Source: an uncultured Oscillospiraceae bacterium (GTDB taxonomy: Bacteria; Bacillota; Clostridia; Oscillospirales; Oscillospiraceae). Taken from it: a DNA stretch of 52,772 nt. Positions 23,737 to 31,502 of the stretch are shown one piece after another (the first letter of the stretch is position 1; each line of letters opens with the position of its first letter). A program made the position numbers and the translations under genes. The DNA is taken from assembly GCA_947625815.1 (NCBI GenBank), contig CANQPU010000014.1, positions 1-52,772 of the forward strand. Reading direction: 5' to 3'. Under the pieces are notes generated by a model. It had not been told where the DNA came from and did no database searches. It worked only from the letters and a program-made list of their open reading frames with translations.

Positions 23737-23852
23737 AGCTGCCCCCGTGGAAAAGAATGTGTCCGTGAATCTGTCGCGCGGCGGCCGCGTTTCCGGTCCC
23801 CGGCGCGGCCGGGGAGAAAACCGGCGCAAGCTTACTATCCGCACGCACGGAC

Positions 23853-23881
23853 ATTATACCAAATCCCGCAGGAAAACGCAA
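23853..23881 (-). promoter_or_regulatory. promoter of the acyltransferase-DUF6320-like pair
   Basis: On the minus strand TTGCGT (23881-23876), a 17-base spacer and TATAAT (23858-23853). The leader to the ATG at 23736 would be about 110 bases. The gap 23737-23944 holds this promoter and the symporter ribosome site AGGTGATGAT; no other gene is seen. Confidence 0.7.
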
Positions 23882-23944
23882 CCCTTCCGGGCAGATCCGG
23901 TCATCGGCCCAAGAAAGCGCGCATAAGCTGGATCAGGTGATGAT

Positions 23945-25345
23945 ATGGCATTTTTGCGTGCGGTCCAGTCCGCCCTCTGGGGGACGCCCACGGTGGCGGC
24001 ACTCCTCCTCACCGGGCTGTGGCTCTCGGCGAATACCGGCTTTGTGCAGGTCCGGCGCTTTGGCGACGCCATGAGGAAGTCCTTCGGCCGCCTTTTCGAG
24101 AGGAGCGGACGGGGCGACGGCACCAGCGCCCTGGAGGCGGTCTGCACGGCGCTGGCGGGCACCGTAGGCACCGGGAACATCGCCGGCGTGGTCATCGCGC
24201 TGACCATGGGCGGGCCCGGCGCGGTCTTCTGGATGTGGGTCTCCGCCTCGGTGGGCATGGGGCTGAAATACTGCGAGATCGCCCTGGCGGTGCGTTACCG
24301 GGAAAAGAGGGACGGGGAGTATGTGGGCGGGCCCATGTATACCGTAAAAAACGGCCTGGGGCGGCGGTATCTGCCCCTGGCCGTGTGTTTCTGCGCCGCG
24401 GGAGCCGCCGCGGGACTTGGGGTGGGCGTCATGACCCAGGTGGCGGGCGTCATGTCCCTGAACGGAGCGGACCGCCCCGGAGCGACGGTCCTCATCGGCC
24501 TGGGCATGGCCGCGGCCGTGGCGGTGACCTGCCGTGGCGGCGCGGCGGGGCGGGGGAGGGCGGCGGCGGTGCTTGTGCCCGTGATGGCCGGCCTCTATGT
24601 CCTGGGTACGCTGACCGTCATCGCCGCCCATATCCGGGCGCTGCCGGGGGCGGTGCTGAGCATCCTCCGGGGGGCCTTCCGGCCCGCCTCCGCGGTGGGC
24701 GGCGCCGCGGGCAGCGCCGCGAGCTGGGGGATCCGGCGGGGCCTTTTCTCCAACGAGGCGGGCCTGGGCTCCTCGCCCATCGCCCACGCCTCGGCCAGCG
24801 CCGGCGACCCCGGCGAGTACGCGCTCATGGGGATCTTCGAGGTCTTCGTGGACACCTTCCTCATCTGCACGTTGACGGCGCTGGCGGTCCTCTGCTCCGG
24901 GGTGGAGCTTCCGCGCGGCGTTCCCGGCGGGGCCGGGTGCGTGTCCGCGGCGCTGGCCACGGTCTTCGGGGCCCGGGCCTCCGACGCCTTTATGGCCGTG
25001 TCCGTCTCCCTCTTCGCCCTTTCCAGCATTGTGGGCTGGTCCCTCTACGGCGAGCGTTGCGTCCTTTTCCTGCTGGGGCCCCGGGCCGCGGAGGGCTACC
25101 GACTGCTCTTTCCCTTCGTGACCTTTCTCTCCGCCTTTGTGGGCCTTCCGGCCGTCATCCTCTTCGGGGACATCATGAACGCCCTGATGATGGGGCCGAA
25201 CCTGCTGTCACTGCTCCTGCTGACGCCGGAGCTCCGACGCCTTGCCGGTAGAGCCGCACCGTCAGCTTCAGGGCGTTGTCCGAGTCCTCCCGCAGGAGCT
25301 CCGCGGCCCCTCCCCGGGCGCGGAAATCCTCCACCGCGCCGCTGA
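23945..25345 (+). CDS. alanine/glycine:cation symporter (AGCS)
   Basis: A 466-residue sodium- or proton-coupled amino-acid carrier with about eleven helices. Family motifs GTVGTGNIAGV (residues 75-85 region), GGPMYTVKNGLG and FSNEAGLGSSPIAHA are present. The last helix (PNLLSLLLLTPELRR) ends near 25240, but the frame runs on for about 35 Pro/Arg/Ser-rich residues unlike the family. That tail lies antisense to the small gene 25173-25550, implying the native stop was lost. Ala or Gly is the usual substrate; uptake is expected. Confidence 0.9.
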   Translation: MAFLRAVQSALWGTPTVAALLLTGLWLSANTGFVQVRRFGDAMRKSFGRLFERSGRGDGTSALEAVCTALAGTVGTGNIAGVVIALTMGGPGAVFWMWVSASVGMGLKYCEIALAVRYREKRDGEYVGGPMYTVKNGLGRRYLPLAVCFCAAGAAAGLGVGVMTQVAGVMSLNGADRPGATVLIGLGMAAAVAVTCRGGAAGRGRAAAVLVPVMAGLYVLGTLTVIAAHIRALPGAVLSILRGAFRPASAVGGAAGSAASWGIRRGLFSNEAGLGSSPIAHASASAGDPGEYALMGIFEVFVDTFLICTLTALAVLCSGVELPRGVPGGAGCVSAALATVFGARASDAFMAVSVSLFALSSIVGWSLYGERCVLFLLGPRAAEGYRLLFPFVTFLSAFVGLPAVILFGDIMNALMMGPNLLSLLLLTPELRRLAGRAAPSASGRCPSPPAGAPRPLPGRGNPPPRR

Positions 25346-25550
25346 CGGTCTCCAAAACGGACCGGGCCCCCTCGGGCAGGGAGGCCGCAAGCACCGCGTC
25401 CACATACCCCTGGCACGCCTCCTCCGTCAGCCCCAGATAGGCCGCCTCCACCGCCGCAAGGGCCCTCCTCCGCCCCTCCTCTATGCGCCCAAGAGAGCGC
25501 TTTTGCCCCTCTGTGAGGCCCGCCTGGGCCTCCAAAAGCTCAAAATCCAT
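25173..25550 (-). CDS. small hypothetical protein with disrupted 3' end
   Basis: A 125-residue soluble protein, not recognised. The first ~103 residues are charged, helical and alanine/glutamate-rich, and the last ~22 are low-complexity Ala/Gly/Ser encoded antisense to the final symporter helix. The ATG has an excellent site, AAGGAGG with a seven-base gap, so the gene is likely real. A TATAAT (25618-25613, minus strand) lies upstream. The 173-base convergent overlap suggests a deletion joined two genes tail to tail. Confidence 0.6.
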   Translation of the reverse strand: MDFELLEAQAGLTEGQKRSLGRIEEGRRRALAAVEAAYLGLTEEACQGYVDAVLAASLPEGARSVLETVSGAVEDFRARGGAAELLREDSDNALKLTVRLYRQGVGAPASAGAVTAGSAPSSGRS

Positions 25551-25660
25551 GAAAAAACCTCCTTGCCGCGGGCCGCTCCGCCGTCCGAAACGGCCGTCCC
25601 GTATTTTCAGCCATTATAGCGCGGCGGATCGAAAAAATATGACGAACAGAGGATGCCGGC

Positions 25661-25690
25661 GAAAAAACCGCCCCGGTGGACCGGGGCGGT
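25661..25690 (-). terminator. terminator of the aquaporin gene
   Basis: ACCGCCCCGG and its complement (25667-25676 and 25681-25690) around a 4-base loop are followed on the minus strand by six T residues. The 228-base gap 25551-25778 contains this, a second hairpin and the promoter of the small gene. Confidence 0.88.
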
Positions 25691-25726
25691 CAGATAAAGC
25701 GCCGTTTTTCTTCGTGAAAAGAGTTT

Positions 25727-25763
25727 GCCCCGGATAAGCCAAGGCTTATCCGGGGCGGTTTTT
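25727..25763 (+). terminator. second hairpin, terminator-like on the plus strand
   Basis: GCCCCGGATAAGCC and its complement (25727-25740, 25743-25756) are followed by GGTTTTT. On the plus strand it can stop read-through from the symporter into the aquaporin antisense strand. The central GGCTTATCCGGGGC recurs in both arms only. Confidence 0.75.
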
Positions 25764-25778
25764 CCGATGCCGGACGGC

Positions 25779-26444
25779 TTATTTGTCGCCGGAGGCCAGG
25801 AATTTGTAGCAGAGGGCGGCCAGGACGCCTCCCACCAGGGGGGCGACGATGAAGACCCAGACATTGGAGAGCGCCGCGCCGCCGACGAAGAGGGCGGGAC
25901 CGAAGGAGCGGGCGGGGTTCACGGAGGTGCCGGTGAAGGAGATGCCCAGGATGTGGACGAGGGTGAGGGAGAGGCCGATGACAAGGCCCGCGATGTTGGA
26001 ATTCTCCGCCTTGTCGGTCACGCCCAGAATGGCGATCACGAAGACGAAGGTGAGGATGACCTCAATGATCAGGCTGGAGACGATGTCGCCCTTGTAGAGG
26101 GCGTTGGCGCCGAGGCCGGAGTCCTTGCCCACGAAGGCCATGAGGACGGCGGCGCCGGCGATGGCGCCGGCGAACTGGGCCACGACATAGCCGACGAAGT
26201 CCTTGACGGTCATCTTGCCGGAGACGAGCATGGCGATGGAGACGGCGGGGTTGATATGGCAGCCGGAGACGTTGCCGATGGAGTAGGCCATGGCCACGAT
26301 GACAAGTCCGAAGGCCAGGGCGGTCAGCAGATAGCCGGTGCCGTTTTCGGAGGAGCACCCGACGACCGCGGCGGTGCCGCAGGCGAAGAGCACCAGAACA
26401 AAGGTGCCGATAAACTCGGCGATGTACTTCTTCAGGTCTTTCAA
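25779..26444 (-). CDS. aqpZ: aquaporin (AqpZ-type water channel)
   Basis: A major-intrinsic-protein channel of about 221 residues with six helices and two half-helices carrying HINPAV and VNPARS. The selectivity-filter positions read Phe (LAFGL), His (LVHILG), Thr (GTSVNPA) and Arg, the water-selective AqpZ pattern rather than the glycerol-facilitator one. No ATG is available: TTG codons at 26453 and 26444 are candidates. AAAGGAG directly abuts the first and is nine bases from the second, so 26444 is preferred. It has its own promoter and terminator. Confidence 0.93.
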   Translation of the reverse strand: MKDLKKYIAEFIGTFVLVLFACGTAAVVGCSSENGTGYLLTALAFGLVIVAMAYSIGNVSGCHINPAVSIAMLVSGKMTVKDFVGYVVAQFAGAIAGAAVLMAFVGKDSGLGANALYKGDIVSSLIIEVILTFVFVIAILGVTDKAENSNIAGLVIGLSLTLVHILGISFTGTSVNPARSFGPALFVGGAALSNVWVFIVAPLVGGVLAALCYKFLASGDK

Positions 26445-26488
26445 ATCAAACAACTCCTTTGCATTTTCGGGCAGAGCCCTCTAAACAA

Positions 26489-26517
26489 ACAATACCATAT
26501 TATCCGACTTTTGGCAA
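26489..26517 (-). promoter_or_regulatory. promoter of the aquaporin gene
   Basis: On the minus strand TTGCCA (26517-26512), a 17-base spacer and TATTGT (26494-26489), about 40 bases before the TTG start. Confidence 0.65.
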
Positions 26518-26546
26518 GAGAAATCGGAAGGCCGGCGCGCGTAAGG

Positions 26547-26592
26547 CCGCCAAAAAGGAAGACCGCCAATAGGCGGTCTTCCTTTTTGGCGG
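26547..26592 (-). terminator. terminator after tRNA-Ser
   Basis: A 21-base inverted repeat (CCGCCAAAAAGGAAGACCGCC and complement) around AATA. Read on the minus strand the inner GGAAGACCGCC stem is followed by TTTTT. The outer part overlaps the tRNA 3' end. Confidence 0.85.
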
Positions 26593-26675
26593 AGACGGTG
26601 GGATTCGAACCCACGTGCCCTTGCGGACAACTTGATTTCGAGTCAAGCTCGTTACGACCACTTCGATACGTCTCC
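26587..26675 (-). tRNA. tRNA-Ser (anticodon CGA)
   Basis: The 7-bp acceptor GGAGACG pairs with CGTCTCC, discriminator G and CCA are encoded, and the anticodon stem CTTGA/TCAAG encloses CTCGAAA with anticodon CGA. A long variable arm (GTTGTCCGCAAGGGCAC region) is typical of serine tRNAs. The T-arm GTGGG-TTCGAAT-CCCAC is perfect. It reads UCG codons. Confidence 0.96.
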
Positions 26676-26717
26676 ATATCATGATTCGGTTTTTTGCGCA
26701 GCTCGCATGATTTCGGA

Positions 26718-26743
26718 CCCTTCAGCCTCTTGGGTACATCTCC
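26718..26743 (-). pseudogene. 5' fragment of a second tRNA-Ser
   Basis: On the minus strand the sequence begins GGAGATG, TA, then a D-arm CCC-AAGAGGCTGAA-GGG, which is the canonical 5' third of a serine tRNA. After the D-arm the sequence diverges; no anticodon stem, T-arm or 3' acceptor strand follows. It lies 42 bases upstream of the intact tRNA-Ser(CGA) and just upstream of the thyA -35. Confidence 0.65.
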
Positions 26744-26754
26744 GTTTTTTTGAG

Positions 26755-26783
26755 TTGCAAATATTAAGATACACGATTATAAT
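26755..26783 (+). promoter_or_regulatory. promoter of the thyA-dfrA operon
   Basis: TTGCAA (26755-26760), a 17-base spacer and TATAAT (26778-26783). The start site near 26790 leaves a leader of about 30 bases. Confidence 0.8.
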
Positions 26784-26819
26784 AGATTTGTCAATCTTTT
26801 TAAGGCGCGGGTGATAGAT

Positions 26820-27650
26820 ATGAGCAGAGCCGACAGCATTTTTATTTCCAACTGCAGGGACATCCTCAGCACGGGGGTATGGGACACGAATCTCAAGGTC
26901 CGCCCGCGGTGGCAGGACGGGTCGCCGGCCCACACCATCAAAAAATTCGGGATCGTGAACCGCTACGACCTCTCCAAGGAGTTTCCCATCCTCACGCTCC
27001 GGCGGACCTACTGGAAGAGCGCGGTGGACGAGCTTTTGTGGATCTGGCAGAAAAAGTCCAACAACATCAAAGACCTCCGGGGCCACATCTGGGACAGCTG
27101 GGCCGACGAGAACGGTTCCATCGGAAAGGCCTACGGCTACCAGCTGGGCGTCAAGCACATCTATCCTGAGGGGGAGTTCGACCAGGTGGACCGGGTGCTC
27201 TACGACCTGAAGCACGACCCGGCCAGCCGGCGCATCATGACGAACATCTATAATCACGCCGACCTCCATGAGATGGGGCTATACCCCTGCGCCTACTCCA
27301 TGACCTTCAATGTGTCCGGCAACAGGCTCAACGCCATCCTCAACCAGAGGAGCCAGGACATGCTGACGGCCTCCAACTGGAACGTGGTCCAGTACGCGGT
27401 GCTGGTCCACATGATCGCCCAGGTCTCCGGCTTTGAGGCCGGGGAGCTGGTGCATGTCATCGCCGACGCCCACATCTACGACCGCCATGTGGCCCTGGTG
27501 AAGAAGCTCCTGACGGCCGAGCCCAAGCCCGCCCCGAAATTCAGGATCGACAAGTCCGTCACGGATTTCTACGCCTTCACCCGCGACAGCTTCGAGCTGG
27601 AGGGCTATGAGTACAACGAATTCAACGACAGGATCCCGGTGGCCATATGA
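26820..27650 (+). CDS. thyA: thymidylate synthase (phi3T-type ThyA)
   Basis: A 276-residue enzyme that methylates dUMP to dTMP with methylene-THF. The catalytic Cys lies in LYPCAYSM; the residue after PC is Ala rather than the His of the E. coli form. NQRSQDMLTASNWN and HVIADAHIYDRH match the Bacillus phage phi3T/ThyA-like branch, as I recall it. The ATG at 26820 follows GGGTGAT; an in-frame GTG at 26811 overlaps that site. Its stop overlaps the dfrA start by four bases. Confidence 0.96.
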   Translation: MSRADSIFISNCRDILSTGVWDTNLKVRPRWQDGSPAHTIKKFGIVNRYDLSKEFPILTLRRTYWKSAVDELLWIWQKKSNNIKDLRGHIWDSWADENGSIGKAYGYQLGVKHIYPEGEFDQVDRVLYDLKHDPASRRIMTNIYNHADLHEMGLYPCAYSMTFNVSGNRLNAILNQRSQDMLTASNWNVVQYAVLVHMIAQVSGFEAGELVHVIADAHIYDRHVALVKKLLTAEPKPAPKFRIDKSVTDFYAFTRDSFELEGYEYNEFNDRIPVAI

Positions 27651-28150
27651 GAGACGACCTTGAGATCGTGGTGGCCGCGGATGAGAACTGGGGCATCGGG
27701 TTTATGGGAACCCAGAACCTGGTGATTCCCGAGGACCGCCGGCATTTCCGGGAGATCACCGGCCGGAGCGCCGTTATCGTGGGCCGCAGGACCCTGGCGG
27801 ATTTCCCCGGCGGCCGGCCGCTGAAAAACCGCAGGAACATCGTGCTCACCCGGGACAGGAGCTTCACGGTGGAGGGCGCGGAGACGGCCCACAGCGTGGA
27901 GGAGGCCCTGGAGCTCATCCGGGACGAGGAGCGAGTCTACGTGATCGGCGGGGAGAGCGTGTACAGGGCGTTCTTGCCCTATTGCTCCAGGGCCCACGTG
28001 ACGCGTCTCCAGGCCGCCCCCCCGGCGGACGCCTTCTTCCCCAGGCTCGATGAGCTTCCCGGCTGGCGTCTGGCCGACCCCGGCCAGCTCCGGGAGCACG
28101 AGGGCGTGCAATACAGCTTCCAGATTTGGGAAAGAGCGGACCGGGGATAG
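27647..28150 (+). CDS. dfrA: dihydrofolate reductase
   Basis: A 167-residue DHFR that regenerates THF from the dihydrofolate made by ThyA. NWGIG is in the substrate loop, Asp in PEDRRHF is the active-site acid, VGRRTLADFP binds NADPH, and VIGGESVYRAFLP is the later nucleotide signature. The ATGA overlap with thyA ties synthesis of the two enzymes together. It is the ordinary chromosomal partner; nothing marks it as a trimethoprim-resistance variant. folA would be an equally valid symbol. Confidence 0.95.
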   Translation: MRDDLEIVVAADENWGIGFMGTQNLVIPEDRRHFREITGRSAVIVGRRTLADFPGGRPLKNRRNIVLTRDRSFTVEGAETAHSVEEALELIRDEERVYVIGGESVYRAFLPYCSRAHVTRLQAAPPADAFFPRLDELPGWRLADPGQLREHEGVQYSFQIWERADRG

Positions 28151-28204
28151 ATCCCGCCGGGTCCGGCCATACTGAGAACAGCGATGCGGAAGGGAGGTCC
28201 CGGC

Positions 28205-28966
28205 ATGAGAAAACAGGTTTTTTGGGCGATGACGGCCGCTTTGCTCCTCCTTGTGGGCCTGACTGCCTGCGCTCCGGCGGAGGAGCCGGAGACGGAGGAG
28301 CCGCCCGCCGTGTCCGGACAGGACGGACCGGAGATACCGGACGCGCCGGGGACGGACGTTCAGGGGCCGGAGAACGATCCGGCGGAGGGTCAGGGACCTG
28401 ACGCCCAAGACCCGGAGCGTGAGCCGGACACGCCGGACGAACCGGATACGCCGGATGTGCCGGACACGCCGGACACGCCGGATGTGCCGGATACGCCGGT
28501 GATCCAACCCTTTACCGGCGAGTTCACGCCGGAGGGGTACGCCGCGTTCCTCTCGGAGGCTATCGGCGCGGAAGTGCCGCTGACAGGGCGGTTCCCCTTC
28601 AGCACGGTGTACGCGTTTTTCCCGGAGATCCGCCTGCCGGCGGAGACCTGGACAGTCTATATCGTTCAGGTCCCGGCCCGGGATACCGACCACATGGAGG
28701 TGGAGGACCTGACGCCGCTGGCGGAGGAGCTGCCTCTCCCGAAGGATATGGACTACGACGCCGCCAGACCCGTCTATTCGGGCGGCGGAGGCGGAAGCGG
28801 GGAGCTGGAGGTCATCGTGGAGCTGACGAAGGCAGGGGAGACGGCGGCCTATATCTCCTATGACAACTTCACCTATGTGGACGAGACGGACGCGCTCCTG
28901 CTCCTCTATCGCGGGGCGCTTCCGGAGTGGCGGGTGCTGGAGATGCGGGAGCAGGGACTGCTCTGA
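28205..28966 (+). CDS. lipoprotein with Asp/Pro/Thr repeat linker
   Basis: A 253-residue protein with a lipoprotein signal peptide: MRKQ, a hydrophobic core, and lipobox LTAC giving an N-terminal Cys at about residue 20. An acidic Pro-rich spacer includes tandem PDTPDE/PDVPDT triplets (28425-28500). A C-terminal globular domain (about 100-253) contains no motif I recognise. The ATG at 28205 follows GGAAGGGAGGT; the ATG at 28184 lies before that site. It may be in the thyA-dfrA transcript (54 bases apart), but no functional link is apparent. Confidence 0.8.
   Translation: MRKQVFWAMTAALLLLVGLTACAPAEEPETEEPPAVSGQDGPEIPDAPGTDVQGPENDPAEGQGPDAQDPEREPDTPDEPDTPDVPDTPDTPDVPDTPVIQPFTGEFTPEGYAAFLSEAIGAEVPLTGRFPFSTVYAFFPEIRLPAETWTVYIVQVPARDTDHMEVEDLTPLAEELPLPKDMDYDAARPVYSGGGGGSGELEVIVELTKAGETAAYISYDNFTYVDETDALLLLYRGALPEWRVLEMREQGLL
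28425..28500 (+). repeat. 9-bp/18-bp coding microsatellite in the lipoprotein gene
   Basis: Repeats of CCGGA[TC]ACG and CCGGATGTG encode Pro-Asp-Thr/Val/Glu triplets. Copy number could vary by slippage without breaking the frame, altering only linker length. Confidence 0.7.
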
Positions 28967-29050
28967 TCCCGAATTTCGCGGGAACGGACCTTCCCGGCCG
29001 CTTTTCGGCAAAGGGAAACGCGGAGCCCACAGAGCCCGCGCGGACAGGAA

Positions 29051-29097
29051 AAAAGGGGTTTTCAACAGGGACAGGCGCCCTGCTGAAAACCCCTTTT
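29051..29097. terminator. bidirectional terminator between the lipoprotein gene and aspS
   Basis: A 20-base stem (AAAAGGGGTTTTCAACAGGG with complement, one G-U) around a 7-base loop. On the minus strand it ends in six T residues; on the plus strand in TTTT. The 228-base gap contains nothing else. Confidence 0.92.
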
Positions 29098-29194
29098 CGT
29101 TTGGGAAGCTCCGGGGAAGACGCGGCTTTTCGGCGAAAAGACCGGCGAAAAGCGCGCCCGGAAGGGAATTTTGTTTTTACCGGGAGGACAGCGC

Positions 29195-30970
29195 CTATTC
29201 CTCGTGGGCGGTGACGGCGATGGACAGCTCCTGGAGCTGCTTGTCCGTGACCTCCCCGGGGGCGCCCATCATCACGTCCTGGGCGGATTTGTTCATGGGG
29301 AAGGCGATGACCTCGCGGATGAGCTCCTCGCCGGTGAGGAGCATGATCATGCGGTCCACGCCCGGCGCGGCTCCGGCATGGGGGGGCGCGCCGTAGCAGA
29401 AGGCGTTGTACATGGCGGGGAACTTGGCCTTTACGTCTTCCTCGCCCAGCCGGACGAGCTTGAAGGCCTCGATCATGATCTCCGGGTCGTGATTGCGCAC
29501 GGCGCCGGAGGCGCTCTCGTAGCCGTTGATGACCAGGTCATACTGGAAGGCGGTGATGGTCAGGGGGTCGATTTCCCCCGCCGCGGCCTTTTGGAGGACC
29601 TCCAGCCCGCCGTTGGGCATGGAGAAGGGGTTGTGGCAGAACTCAAGCTGGCCGGACTCCTCGCCAATCTCGTACATGGGGAAGTCCACGATCCAGCAGA
29701 AGGCGTACTGCTCCTTGTCCATGTGGTTCGGGCACAGGACGCCCAGCTTGGAGCGCAGGACGCCGGCGGTCTTCTGGGCGGTGCCGAGCTTTCCGGCGGA
29801 AAGCCCCACGAAGCAGCCGGGAGTGAGGCCGAGAGCGCTGACGACGGCGTCCTTCACCGGCTCCACGAACTTGGCGATGCCGCCCACGAGGGCGCCGCTC
29901 TCGTCCACGCGGAACCAGTAGGGCTTCTGGCCGGCCTGGACCTCCACGTCGGCGCAGAGCTTGTCGATCTGCTTGCGGCCGGCGGTGAAGTCCGTCACCA
30001 CGATGGCCTTGACGGTCTGCCCCTCAAAGGGCCCGAAGCCGATGCCGGACATAAGGGCGGAGACGTCGCGGATCTCCAGGTCTATCCGGAGGTCCGGCTT
30101 GTCGGTGCCGTAGGTCTCCAGGGCGTCGTTATACTTGATGCGGCGGAAGGGGGCCCGGGAGACGCGGCTGTACTTGCCGTACTTTTGGAAGATGGGCACC
30201 AGCACCCGCTCCAGCACCGCCAGCACGTCCTCCTGATCGGCAAAGGCCATCTCCATGTCCAGCTGGTAAAACTCGCCGGGGGAGCGGTCGCCCCGGGCGT
30301 CCTCGTCCCGGAAGCAGGGGGCGATCTGGAAGTACCGGTCAAAGCCGGAGGTCATCAGCAGCTGCTTGAACTGCTGGGGCGCCTGGGGCAGAGCGTAGAA
30401 CTTGCCGGGGTGCTTGCGGGAGGGCACCAGATAGTCCCGGGCACCCTCCGGGGAGGAGGCGGTGAGGATGGGGGTGGTGATCTCCAAAAATCCCTCGCCC
30501 TGCATGGCGCTCCTCAAAGCGGCCACCACCTTGGAGCGGAGGACGATGTTCTTCTTCACCTCGGGGTTCCGGAGATCCAGATAGCGGTACTTGAGGCGGA
30601 TGGCCTCGTCGGCCTCCTTTGAGCGGTTTATCTGGAAGGGCAGCTCGTTATAGCGGCACCGGCCCAGAAGCTCGATGGAGGAGGGGAGCACCTCGATGTC
30701 GCCGGTGGGGAGGTTCGGATTCTTGCTGCTCCGCTCGCGCACGGAGCCGTTCACCGCGATGACGGACTCCTTATTGAGGGACTTCACCTGCTCGAGGAGC
30801 TTTTCGTCCTCGATGACCACCTGAGTGGAACCGTAGAAGTCGCGCAGAACGAGAAAGGCCAGGTTGGCGCTGACAGAGCGGACGTTTTCCATCCAGCCGG
30901 CCAGGCGGACGGACTTGCCTGCGTCCGAAAGACGCAGCTCGCCGCAGGTGTGGGTACGTGATTGGACCAT
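29195..30970 (-). CDS. aspS: aspartyl-tRNA synthetase
   Basis: A 591-residue class IIb synthetase of bacterial architecture: N-terminal OB anticodon-binding domain, catalytic core with an inserted GAD domain, and the motif 3 region GAAPGVDRMIML. Motif 2 reads CFRDEDARGDRSPGEF. The OB strand usually written GWVxRRRDLGG is AGWMENVRSVSANL here, which is the region contacting the tRNA anticodon. Whether it charges only tRNA-Asp or also tRNA-Asn cannot be told. The ATG at 30970 follows GGAGTG at six bases; a GTG at 30979 is less likely. It follows hisS and a small membrane protein on the same strand. Confidence 0.96.
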   Translation of the reverse strand: MVQSRTHTCGELRLSDAGKSVRLAGWMENVRSVSANLAFLVLRDFYGSTQVVIEDEKLLEQVKSLNKESVIAVNGSVRERSSKNPNLPTGDIEVLPSSIELLGRCRYNELPFQINRSKEADEAIRLKYRYLDLRNPEVKKNIVLRSKVVAALRSAMQGEGFLEITTPILTASSPEGARDYLVPSRKHPGKFYALPQAPQQFKQLLMTSGFDRYFQIAPCFRDEDARGDRSPGEFYQLDMEMAFADQEDVLAVLERVLVPIFQKYGKYSRVSRAPFRRIKYNDALETYGTDKPDLRIDLEIRDVSALMSGIGFGPFEGQTVKAIVVTDFTAGRKQIDKLCADVEVQAGQKPYWFRVDESGALVGGIAKFVEPVKDAVVSALGLTPGCFVGLSAGKLGTAQKTAGVLRSKLGVLCPNHMDKEQYAFCWIVDFPMYEIGEESGQLEFCHNPFSMPNGGLEVLQKAAAGEIDPLTITAFQYDLVINGYESASGAVRNHDPEIMIEAFKLVRLGEEDVKAKFPAMYNAFCYGAPPHAGAAPGVDRMIMLLTGEELIREVIAFPMNKSAQDVMMGAPGEVTDKQLQELSIAVTAHEE

Positions 30971-30988
30971 AATTATCACTCCAGGACG

Positions 30989-31498
30989 TTAATTTGTAGG
31001 GGTATCTTCATCAGGCGAGGGCTCCGGGTAGAAGGAGAGGATGAGCTCACCCACCTCCCGCGCCCAGCGGTCCCTGTTCTGCGTGGTGACGGTCACGGTG
31101 TCCGCGCCGGTGAGGCGGAGCGTGGAGCCCACGAATTCCGCCGTCAGGGTGCTTTGGGAGATGGAGCAGAGAAAGGTGACGCTCCAGTAGCTGTCCCCCA
31201 CCCGGGAGACGGGCTCCGCCTGGGAGAAGAGGGATCCGGCCGTGCGGCCGAAGCCCCGGCCCTCAAAGAGGCCGATGAGCTTCTGAAGGGCGGGATCGTC
31301 GGCGGTGACGGTCAGGACCGGCACGGCGGAATCATATTGGAAGGTGCCGGCGGTGACGTACGCCTGGGTCACGGCGTCGAAGCTGAAGATGCCGTCGGCG
31401 TAATTCTCCGGCGCCATGGGCCGCAGGAGGATGAGCCCCACGATCAGGAGCGCCGCCAAGAGGATGACCGCGATCAGCGCGGCGTGCCGCAGTGACAT
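30989..31498 (-). CDS. hypothetical membrane-anchored protein between hisS and aspS
   Basis: A 169-residue protein with an N-terminal uncleaved anchor (residues 5-25) and a predicted extracytoplasmic domain with several beta strands. No family is recognised. It begins four bases after the hisS stop and ends 18 bases before aspS, so it is co-transcribed with two tRNA synthetases. The acidic tail (PSPDEDTPTN) is unstructured. Confidence 0.75.
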   Translation of the reverse strand: MSLRHAALIAVILLAALLIVGLILLRPMAPENYADGIFSFDAVTQAYVTAGTFQYDSAVPVLTVTADDPALQKLIGLFEGRGFGRTAGSLFSQAEPVSRVGDSYWSVTFLCSISQSTLTAEFVGSTLRLTGADTVTVTTQNRDRWAREVGELILSFYPEPSPDEDTPTN

Positions 31499-31502
31499 GG
31501 CC

